A stretch of 6,468 nucleotides of DNA from Erysipelotrichaceae bacterium (GTDB lineage Bacteria > Bacillota_I > Bacilli_A > Erysipelotrichales > Erysipelotrichaceae). Made by a program: the position numbers and the translations under genes. The stretch is from positions 1 through 6,468 of the forward strand of contig DOKQ01000171.1 in assembly GCA_003510215.1 (NCBI GenBank). The letters are read 5' to 3'. The notes under the pieces were generated by a model that was given only the letters and a program-made list of their open reading frames with translations, made no database searches and was not told the DNA's origin. This document shows positions 1 through 5,371 of the stretch, piece by piece (position 1 is the first letter of the stretch; each line of letters begins with the position of its first letter).

Positions 1-536
1 AATGAATCGTCTTGAGTCACCTGTTTGACAAACGGACGAATCAGATTCGGCGAGACAATCATATACAAAGCAGTAAAAATCGTTGCCACTACAATCAGAG
101 TCGTCCCAGAAAGACCCGCATCAACCCCTGCAGCCACAAAGATAAATGGGAACCAATAGAGCATATGCCCTGTTAAAAAAACAGTTTTCCACTTTGTAAA
201 ACGAGCCACAAGCAAGTTGATACCAAACCCTAAGACCATTGCGATACCAATCGCAGATCCATATTCGACCATGAATGTGGAAGCACCCATTGATTCAATC
301 GGTTCTCCCGTCGTCGTATTAAATACGCCAAATGCTCCCATCAGTGGTAAAATGGATCCAATAATAATGTCTGTTCCCTTTTGAAGAATAACTACCCCTA
401 CAGTGGTTTTAAGTGTTCCAGCCAAAACTTCATTGAACTTCTTCTTTTGAAGCAATAATCCAAATAATGCGATTAATGACAAGAAGATGGGAGCACTACC
501 GAAGATTTCATTGATGATAAAATCTAATACAGCCAT
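1..536 (-). CDS. PTS EIIC component, ascorbate/UlaA (SgaT) family, partial (3' end beyond left edge)
   Basis: This is an integral membrane permease of the ascorbate-type PTS family. It would carry the sugar or sugar acid through the membrane while EIIB phosphorylates it. Only the first 178 residues are inside the window, against about 465 in E. coli UlaA, and the frame is open at the left edge. The sequence shows hydrophobic segments near residues 14-30, 46-68, 92-112, 119-138 and 144-162. UlaA-like motifs include GTLKTTVGVVILQKG (40-54) and the LTGH tetrapeptide (121-124), equivalent to MLTGH in E. coli UlaA. The ATG at 536 has an AAGGAGG ribosome binding site at 544-550, seven bases upstream. 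It follows the EIIB gene by 16 bases, so the two are almost certainly co-transcribed. Family assignment is firm. The substrate is not, because UlaA relatives transport other compounds besides L-ascorbate. Confidence 0.9.
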   Translation of the reverse strand, partial: MAVLDFIINEIFGSAPIFLSLIALFGLLLQKKKFNEVLAGTLKTTVGVVILQKGTDIIIGSILPLMGAFGVFNTTTGEPIESMGASTFMVEYGSAIGIAMVLGFGINLLVARFTKWKTVFLTGHMLYWFPFIFVAAGVDAGLSGTTLIVVATIFTALYMIVSPNLIRPFVKQVTQDDS

Positions 537-552
537 ACGATTTCCTCCTTAT

Positions 553-843
553 TTATTTTTCTAAACTTTCCACAAAAGATTTAACCTTTTCATCAATTTC
601 AGCCACATTCACAAAGCTGTTGATGACAATCACAGGACACTTGGCACGTGCCTGCATTGTTTCTGCTAATTCACTCGAAGTGAATATCGCATCACTTTTG
701 GTCGATGTTGCTGAGGCAACATCTGAAGTAAAGACATTCGCTTCCACATTGATCTTCTTAAACGCTGAAGACAACTTCATTTTTAACAACATGGAAGACC
801 CAACCCCAAAACCACAGACCGCCTGGATTTGTAACTCTCTCAT
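553..843 (-). CDS. PTS EIIB component, ascorbate/lactose-type (UlaB-like)
   Basis: This small cytosolic phosphocarrier takes phosphate from EIIA on a cysteine and passes it to the substrate held by EIIC. The 96-residue protein matches the roughly 100-residue length of UlaB. Near its N-terminus it carries the P-loop-like motif AVCGFGVGSSMLLKMK; Cys10 (counting from the ATG at 843) is the predicted phosphorylation site, as in the AVCGNGQGSSM motif of E. coli UlaB. An in-frame GTG at 846 sits only two bases after the AGGAGG site, which is too close, so the ATG at 843 with a 5-base spacer is preferred. The gene lies 15 bases after the EIIA gene and 16 bases before EIIC, giving the order regulator-EIIA-EIIB-EIIC. 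Family call is firm; substrate unknown. Confidence 0.93.
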   Translation of the reverse strand: MRELQIQAVCGFGVGSSMLLKMKLSSAFKKINVEANVFTSDVASATSTKSDAIFTSSELAETMQARAKCPVIVINSFVNVAEIDEKVKSFVESLEK

Positions 844-848
844 CACAC

Positions 849-854
849 CCTCCT
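849..854 (-). promoter_or_regulatory. Ribosome binding site of the EIIB gene (decides the start)
   Basis: On the minus strand AGGAGG lies five bases before the ATG at 843 and only two bases before the alternative GTG at 846. The spacing favours the ATG. Confidence 0.75.
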
Positions 855-858
855 TTCT

Positions 859-1299
859 TTAAGTTGTTTTCTGATGAATACAGTTGTAAAGTTGTTCGAT
901 GGTTTCACATTCGGATAACTCAGATACCAGATCTTGATCCTCAAGCATCTCACCAACTTTCATTAATACATCCATATGTCCATGGGCTTCTTTGGCACAC
1001 AGCCCAAATAACAACGAAACCGGATCATTTTTACTCCCAAAAATTACAGGTTGCTTACATAGGACCAACACCAGATCATTTTGTATAACACTCGAAGAAG
1101 GTTTCGAATGCGCCAATGCAATGGAAGGCGCAATCACAAAATACGGTCCTAACGTATAAAAACTATCAATCATCTCTTCCGTATAGGACTTATAGGTACT
1201 CCCCACCTCGTGTAAAAAATTACCCACCTCATGTAGCGCCTCAACTGGAGTCATTGACTTCTCTACAATTCTAAGTTTTGACTTTTCAAGCAATTCCAT
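859..1299 (-). CDS. PTS EIIA component, mannitol/fructose-type fold, UlaC-like
   Basis: This cytosolic EIIA protein accepts phosphate from HPr on a histidine and hands it to the cysteine of the adjacent EIIB. At 146 residues it is about the usual length for a free-standing EIIA of this family (UlaC is about 154). The signature is LGPYFVIAPSIALAHSKP (residues 50-67), where His64 is the predicted phospho-acceptor; E. coli UlaC has GPYFVIAPGLAMPHGRP at this place. A second conserved region with EAHGHMDVLMKV contains the supporting histidine(s) seen near the active site in this fold. The ATG at 1299 has an AAGGAGG site ending six bases upstream. It starts one base after the regulator's stop codon, so the two are probably translationally coupled. 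It resembles the C-terminal domain of the neighbouring regulator, probably through a shared origin. Confidence 0.93.
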   Translation of the reverse strand: MELLEKSKLRIVEKSMTPVEALHEVGNFLHEVGSTYKSYTEEMIDSFYTLGPYFVIAPSIALAHSKPSSSVIQNDLVLVLCKQPVIFGSKNDPVSLLFGLCAKEAHGHMDVLMKVGEMLEDQDLVSELSECETIEQLYNCIHQKTT

Positions 1300-1300
1300 A

Positions 1301-3169
1301 TTACCCCTCCTTGATTAATCCCAAAATGTCATTCACATCATTCGCCTGCAATAACCGATTCAGATTATCCTCTGATTCCAAAATGCTCACCAGTTTTAAT
1401 AACCCCGCATCTTCTTTATATACAGAAGCAATCACAAAGATGACACTCACTTCACTCACGCGCTTTTCGCCGAATAACACACTCGACGACAGATGAAGAC
1501 AACTAATACCATTTCGATTCACCCCATCTTCGGTACCCGCATGCACAAAGGCTACTTTCGGTAGAATTACCATATATGGACCTAGATTTGAAATCGCCCA
1601 GATCATCTTCTGAACGTATCGGGGTTCAATCACACCATCCTTAAGTAGTGGATTTGCCGCAAGTGTAACAGCCTCCCTGTAATCCACCACATGTTTCGCA
1701 AAATGGATGTGTTCTTTTTTGATTAGTGACGCCATCGTCACCTTCTGATCATGAATGTAGGTATATCCTTTAATCAGCTGCTCACACTGCTTGAGATATG
1801 CATGATTTGATATCTTACGTTCAATCATTTCAATGTCATGGGAAGAAAGCATCGGTAAGACAAGTAATTGATTCTTAAGTTTCAAATCAACAGTTGAGAC
1901 AACATAATCAAACATCTCTTCAGTTCCAATCTTCTCAAACTCCACCAAAGAGTATGGTCCATAGAAAGGAATCGATGGAAATAATGATTGAAGCCTTGAC
2001 TGAAGCAAAGAAGATGTGGCTAATCCATAGTGACAAACTACCGCCACTCGCATCGCCGAAATCGCCTGAGCTTTCCGCTGCATCATCGCCTGAACATGCA
2101 TCACCACAAAGGCAATCTCATCATCATTAAATTCCAAGTCATGTTCCTTCTCAAATTTTCGAATCACTTCTTTCACTACTTCCGAAAGAATCGCATAGGA
2201 GACAAAGACATCTTCTTTTAATGGAATTTCAATCAATTGCTCATGTCGAACACGATGAACCGTAGCACGCAAATGCAGTAACAATGCCTGATGTGAACGT
2301 GGATCCTCACTTAACTGATGGTTACACGCCTGATTCAACTGATCAAACAAATCAAATGCCAGAACATCATCCATAACAAGTTGAGGTAATTGACCGGAAA
2401 TCACCCGACAGCCTGGAAGCAATCTTAGGCATCCTCGTTTCGCCTCCACCGATATATTCCAATTGGACACATAAGGTATCCCCATGTTTTCTTCACATAC
2501 ATTTGAAAAAACATAGTGACATCGAAATGCATGAACTAGCACGAATGCCAATATTGCTTGATAGGACACCGTTTCCAAAGTAAACTCATGTTCACATCCC
2601 AACTCTTCAATCCACAACTCCACTTCTTGAAATAGTTCTATATTTTCTTTCTTTGCCAACTCGATGAATCGTCGGGCTGTTTCAGGCTTTTGAATAAGCT
2701 CATCACTCATACGAACAATTGAATTTTCATCACTTTCAAGTACCACCCCAAAACGACTTCTGGTAACAGCACAATTAAATGTACTTAACTGCTGCTCACA
2801 CTGAGATACCAATCGAGAAACACTTGATCGAGACACATGTAAAACATCCATCATACTCCCTATGGATAAATGATTTTTAATGAGAAGCTCAAATAAGATC
2901 GCATCTGTACGAAATGATTTATCCTCCATCAGTTCACTTTCAAATAAGTCTTTGATTCTGGTGGATGAGTCTGTATGCAATCGTATCCCCATGGAAGGAA
3001 CTCGTTGCAAACGATAGGCATAACGGAATCCAAGAGATTCAATCGCATCCAGATCGTAGCGAATGCTTCGCTGACTACGTTGCAACTTGATTGATAACTC
3101 TTCAATCGTAGTAAACCCGGAAACAGATGCAAGAAGTTTAAACAAATCCAATTGGTGACCTGTTAACAT
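1301..3169 (-). CDS. PRD-containing PTS-controlled transcriptional regulator (MtlR/LicR/BglG-type activator architecture)
   Basis: This is a multidomain regulator expected to activate the PTS operon it heads. Counted from the preferred ATG (622 residues), the domains are: a winged helix-turn-helix near 2-65 (TTIEELSIKLQRSQRSIRYDL at 20-40); a second HTH, Mga-like, near 95-130; PRD1 about 165-260; PRD2 about 267-370, with the typical DEIAFVVMHVQA end; an EIIB-like domain about 373-465 with Cys379 in CHYGLATS; and a C-terminal EIIA domain about 475-622 with His543 in PYMVILPKVAFVHAGTEDGV. DNA-binding HTH domains at the front argue for a DNA-binding activator rather than an RNA antiterminator of the BglG/LicT kind. 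The frame extends upstream to an ATG at 3223, but only the ATG at 3169 has a good ribosome binding site (GAGGTGA), and it begins the HTH cleanly. HPr and EII phosphorylation of PRD, Cys and EIIA residues would tune its activity. The effector sugar is not known. Confidence 0.9.
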   Translation of the reverse strand: MLTGHQLDLFKLLASVSGFTTIEELSIKLQRSQRSIRYDLDAIESLGFRYAYRLQRVPSMGIRLHTDSSTRIKDLFESELMEDKSFRTDAILFELLIKNHLSIGSMMDVLHVSRSSVSRLVSQCEQQLSTFNCAVTRSRFGVVLESDENSIVRMSDELIQKPETARRFIELAKKENIELFQEVELWIEELGCEHEFTLETVSYQAILAFVLVHAFRCHYVFSNVCEENMGIPYVSNWNISVEAKRGCLRLLPGCRVISGQLPQLVMDDVLAFDLFDQLNQACNHQLSEDPRSHQALLLHLRATVHRVRHEQLIEIPLKEDVFVSYAILSEVVKEVIRKFEKEHDLEFNDDEIAFVVMHVQAMMQRKAQAISAMRVAVVCHYGLATSSLLQSRLQSLFPSIPFYGPYSLVEFEKIGTEEMFDYVVSTVDLKLKNQLLVLPMLSSHDIEMIERKISNHAYLKQCEQLIKGYTYIHDQKVTMASLIKKEHIHFAKHVVDYREAVTLAANPLLKDGVIEPRYVQKMIWAISNLGPYMVILPKVAFVHAGTEDGVNRNGISCLHLSSSVLFGEKRVSEVSVIFVIASVYKEDAGLLKLVSILESEDNLNRLLQANDVNDILGLIKEG

Positions 3170-3174
3170 TGATA

Positions 3175-3181
3175 TCACCTC
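3175..3181 (-). promoter_or_regulatory. Ribosome binding site of the PRD regulator gene (decides the start)
   Basis: GAGGTGA on the minus strand lies five bases before the ATG at 3169. The other in-frame ATGs at 3199 and 3223 lack a purine-rich site at the right distance, so this motif selects the shorter 622-residue protein. Confidence 0.7.
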
Positions 3182-3188
3182 TAACTTT

Positions 3189-3217
3189 AGTATACTCATA
3201 AATCCGAAAAAATAAAC
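3189..3217 (-). promoter_or_regulatory. Weak candidate promoter for the PTS operon
   Basis: The terminator before this gene means the PTS operon needs its own promoter between about 3254 and 3170. The best -10 candidate on the minus strand is TATACT (3194-3189). With a 17-base spacer the -35 position reads GTTTAT (3217-3212), a poor match to TTGACA, which would fit a promoter that needs an activator. Transcription would start near 3182, leaving a very short leader that begins at the ribosome binding site, so this assignment is uncertain. Confidence 0.3.
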
Positions 3218-3254
3218 ACTCATTTACTTCAATCGTTATGGCAAGATTTGACGC

Positions 3255-3279
3255 AAAAAAACTAGGAATCTCTTCCTAG
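3255..3279 (-). terminator. Rho-independent terminator after the mgtC-like gene
   Basis: On the minus strand a perfect 7-bp stem, CTAGGAA / TTCCTAG (3279-3273 with 3268-3262), closes a 4-base GAGA loop and is followed by seven T residues (3261-3255). The TAG stop codon of the mgtC-like gene (3278-3276) lies inside the left arm. It separates the nitroreductase operon from the PTS operon. Confidence 0.9.
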
Positions 3280-3992
3280 TCAAACTCCTCATCCACAAGG
3301 TTTTCACCCACAACTTTTAACTTCACAACCCCTTCAAGTGATCCATACGTTCGCATCAGATCGCGATATTTATCCATATTCTTCTGCCTTGGATTTAATG
3401 TAATCAGAATATAATGAATCTTCTTATCGGCCAGAATATCACTTCCCATATATTGCACCTTATCCACAAAGACATTATGTTGCAACGCCAGCTGTTCAAA
3501 GATATTTAAATCATTGGACTGTGTCTGAATGAATATGCGTTTGGTTTCAATGCGATTGACCATACCACTTTCAATTAAGGTCGCAAATCTTAGAAGCACA
3601 TAGAAAATCACAGTGGTTAGAATCGCTCCATAATAGAAGCCAATTCCAGCCGCAATCCCAATGGTCCCAACTCCCCATAAACTGGCAGCTGTCGTTAATC
3701 CTTTGACTGAACCTCGACCCTGAATAATCGTACCCGCACCAAGGAAACCAATACCACTAATGATTTGAGCTCCTAAACGAGCTGGATCAGGACTAGCACC
3801 CATCGGCGAATAATGAACATAGATAAACTCAGAGGTAAGCATAACCAAAGCAGAGGCAGTGCCTACAAGCGCATGAGTACGCAGTCCAGCAGCCCGACTT
3901 TTCTTCGAACGATCATAACCAATCCACCCTGATAGCACCAAGGCAAGTAAGATGCGTAATCCCTGCTCCCCATAGATCCAAAGTTCTTCCAT
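3276..3992 (-). CDS. MgtC/SapB family membrane protein
   Basis: This is a predicted inner-membrane protein of the MgtC/SapB/YhiD family. In some bacteria MgtC affects growth at low magnesium and modulates the F-type ATPase, but the role of most Gram-positive relatives is not settled. The 238-residue protein has hydrophobic segments near 11-26, 40-58, 73-90, 100-117 and 119-137, then a soluble C-terminal domain (about 150-235). Family motifs are clear: RAAGLRTHALVG (33-44), DPARLGAQIISGIGFLGAGTII (69-90) and VKGLTTAASLW (96-106). The acidic residue near RSKK is Asp27, where many relatives have Glu. The ATG at 3992 has AAGGAG at 4001-4006 with an 8-base spacer, and it shares one base with the preceding stop codon (TAATG). 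It is the last gene of its operon, and no magnesium-sensing leader is visible directly before it. Confidence 0.93.
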   Translation of the reverse strand: MEELWIYGEQGLRILLALVLSGWIGYDRSKKSRAAGLRTHALVGTASALVMLTSEFIYVHYSPMGASPDPARLGAQIISGIGFLGAGTIIQGRGSVKGLTTAASLWGVGTIGIAAGIGFYYGAILTTVIFYVLLRFATLIESGMVNRIETKRIFIQTQSNDLNIFEQLALQHNVFVDKVQYMGSDILADKKIHYILITLNPRQKNMDKYRDLMRTYGSLEGVVKLKVVGENLVDEEFD

Positions 3993-4693
3993 TAGTTATT
4001 CTCCTTCACTAAATCCCCAACCGCATCCCAATCGGTAATCAACGTGGCATTTGGATGCAAATGCAAAAACGAAACTGGAAACTGTGGATCAATCCGTTTA
4101 TCCGTAAGTAGCCGCTGAACCACCTCACGTTGAGTTATCCCATAGGCAATGACATAAACATGCTTTGCACTCAGAAAATCCGCAACTCCAAGGGTAATTG
4201 CCTGATGCTTCGTTGAATCCGCTTCGGAAGATACATGGATACGGGGTATAAGAGCCCCAGCAGGTTCAATCATCGCAATCTGGCCCTGATTTCCAACTTC
4301 ACTGATGAGAACATCAAGACCACCCAAATCATCCATTATCATATTATAATCACGAGTTGCCTCTTTCAGATTTGAGATTTTCCCATCAAACACATACACA
4401 TTCTCTTCTTTTACTTTCAGATGTTTAAAAAACACTTCATTCAACTGAAACGCAATCGACTCTGGATGCTCAGGTGAAAGGCCCACCCATTCATGAGTTC
4501 CCATCACACTGATATTCGCAAAATCCACTCGTTTGTCCTCAACCATATGTACCGTATAGTCAAACAACGGCATCATCTTCTGACTAAACGGAAACGCAAA
4601 AACACCATCCGGAAAATTCTTAATTAATGTCTTAAGTTGGGAAGCCGCAATAAGACCAACTTCCTGCTCATCTTTTCCAATCAGTAATCTCAT
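3992..4693 (-). CDS. NagB-family (glucosamine-6-phosphate deaminase/isomerase-like) protein with missing catalytic residues
   Basis: A 233-residue protein of the NagB / 6-phosphogluconolactonase superfamily, slightly shorter than true NagB (about 240-266). Family landmarks that remain are HEWVGLSPEHPES (67-79), matching DEYVGLPKEHPES of E. coli NagB; EVGNQGQIAMIEPAG (132-146), matching GVGNDGHIAFNEPAS; and LHLHPNATLITD (from about residue 209) near the end. Residues needed for deamination differ: the Asp72 equivalent is His67, Asp141 is Gln136 and His143 is Gln138, while Glu148 is kept as Glu143. The phosphate-binding LPTGGTP loop reads FPFSQKM (34-40), and the lid region after residue 150 is shortened. 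Canonical deaminase activity is therefore unlikely (inference). The frame is intact, with a good AAAGGA site at 4700-4705 and a 4-base ATGA overlap with the nitroreductase gene. It could be a sugar-phosphate-binding protein or an enzyme with a different reaction. Confidence 0.8.
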   Translation of the reverse strand: MRLLIGKDEQEVGLIAASQLKTLIKNFPDGVFAFPFSQKMMPLFDYTVHMVEDKRVDFANISVMGTHEWVGLSPEHPESIAFQLNEVFFKHLKVKEENVYVFDGKISNLKEATRDYNMIMDDLGGLDVLISEVGNQGQIAMIEPAGALIPRIHVSSEADSTKHQAITLGVADFLSAKHVYVIAYGITQREVVQRLLTDKRIDPQFPVSFLHLHPNATLITDWDAVGDLVKENN

Positions 4694-5214
4694 TCGATAT
4701 CCTTTCTATAAAACACCGTCTTACTTAGAGGTAAACGCTGTTTCTGATGTCGCTGAGGATCTTTTAGTGGAACATTCGCATATCCGATACACAAGATATG
4801 GACAGGAACCCAGGACTCAGGCAACTTAAATAATTCTTTAATCCGCTCAGGCTTAAAATAACCTACCCACACATTTCCCAGACCCAATTCACTGGCCTGA
4901 AGCATCATATGAGTCATCACCACAGTCGCATCGATATCTCCCGAATCATAACTATCAAATGCACGTTTCCAGCTTGCGGCATGGTCAACACTGATCACAA
5001 GTGCGCAAGGAGCACCATAAATCTGTGCCGCATCACTTAATAAACGCAATCCTTCTTCATCATCGATAACAAGCACACGATGACTCTGTGTATTGGCAGT
5101 CGTCGGAGCTATCCGACCCGCCTCTAATATAAGCATTAAATCTTCATTGGAAATCGACTGTTTAGTAAATGAACGCGTCGAACAACGAAGCTTTGCTAAA
5201 TCGATAAATTTCAC
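4690..5214 (-). CDS. Nitroreductase-family flavoprotein
   Basis: A predicted FMN-dependent, NAD(P)H-using oxidoreductase of the nitroreductase fold, cytosolic; the physiological substrate cannot be read from sequence. The 174-residue protein is typical of the short subgroup (about 165-180). Motifs: RCSTRSF (10-16), the usual N-terminal RxSxR FMN-phosphate contact; EAGRIAPTTANTQSHRVLVI (31-50); SGDIDATVVMTHMMLQASELGLGNVWVGYF (91-120), with the FMN-binding GLGxVW segment; and a C-terminal KTVFYR. The GTG at 5223 overlaps the AAGGAG ribosome binding site, so the GTG at 5214, eight bases downstream of that site, is preferred. It is the first gene of a three-gene operon, and its TGA overlaps the next ATG (ATGA), indicating translational coupling. 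Family certain, exact role unknown. Confidence 0.9.
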   Translation of the reverse strand: MKFIDLAKLRCSTRSFTKQSISNEDLMLILEAGRIAPTTANTQSHRVLVIDDEEGLRLLSDAAQIYGAPCALVISVDHAASWKRAFDSYDSGDIDATVVMTHMMLQASELGLGNVWVGYFKPERIKELFKLPESWVPVHILCIGYANVPLKDPQRHQKQRLPLSKTVFYRKDIE

Positions 5215-5222
5215 TCTCTCCA

Positions 5223-5228
5223 CTCCTT
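5223..5228 (-). promoter_or_regulatory. Ribosome binding site of the nitroreductase gene (decides the start)
   Basis: AAGGAG on the minus strand ends eight bases before the GTG at 5214. The upstream in-frame GTG at 5223 overlaps the site itself, so it cannot be the start used with it. Confidence 0.7.
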
Positions 5229-5244
5229 ACTTATTTCTACTGAC

Positions 5245-5273
5245 ATTTTATCATCTTTACTCTTACAAGACAA
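5245..5273 (-). promoter_or_regulatory. Sigma-A-type promoter of the nitroreductase-nagB-like-mgtC operon
   Basis: On the minus strand TTGTCT (5273-5268) is followed by a 17-base spacer and TAAAAT (5250-5245). TGA directly before the -10 makes an extended -10 (TGnTAAAAT). Predicted transcription start is near 5238, giving a leader of about 24 bases with the ribosome binding site correctly placed. It lies downstream of the terminator at 5335-5371, as expected for an independent operon. No operator-like inverted repeat overlapping it stood out. Confidence 0.7.
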
Positions 5274-5334
5274 ACACCATTCACATTTCAAACTCATCAC
5301 GATGTTTAAAGTTAATCATTTATTATTTAAGCAT

Positions 5335-5371
5335 AAACAAAAAACCAAACTTATGATTTCAAGTTTGGTTT
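5335..5371 (-). terminator. Rho-independent terminator after the GAF/HD-GYP gene
   Basis: On the minus strand an 11-bp perfect stem, AAACCAAACTT / AAGTTTGGTTT (5371-5361 with 5352-5342), has an 8-base loop and runs into a T-rich tail (5341-5335). Two bases of the TAA stop codon of the HD-GYP gene form the base of the stem. AT-rich but long; it acts as the boundary to the next operon. Confidence 0.85.

Noticed and set aside
620..2221. Several plus-strand open frames (e.g. 620-862, 864-1088, 1278-1496, 1894-2130, 2030-2221)
   Set aside because: All lie opposite strongly supported minus-strand PTS and regulator genes, show no recognisable domains and are explained as shadow frames.
2929..3132. 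67-residue minus-strand frame inside the regulator gene
   Set aside because: It overlaps the conserved HTH coding region in another frame and has no family resemblance.
3170..3223. Longer N-terminus for the PRD regulator starting at the ATG at 3223
   Set aside because: No ribosome binding site precedes 3223 or 3199, and the extra 18 residues precede the natural HTH start; GAGGTGA supports the ATG at 3169.
3170..3254. RAT antiterminator hairpin or CcpA cre site before the PRD regulator
   Set aside because: No cre-like palindrome and no RAT/terminator pair can be seen; the HTH domains also argue against an RNA-binding antiterminator.
3993..4010. Possible magnesium-sensing leader (M-box or mgtA-like) before the mgtC-like gene
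   Set aside because: The gene starts one base into the previous stop codon, leaving no leader, and the operon's 5' leader is only about 24 bases.
5093..5356. Plus-strand 87-residue frame spanning the intergenic region
   Set aside because: It covers the start of the nitroreductase gene, a promoter and a terminator, and has a low-complexity AT-rich translation with no recognisable motif.
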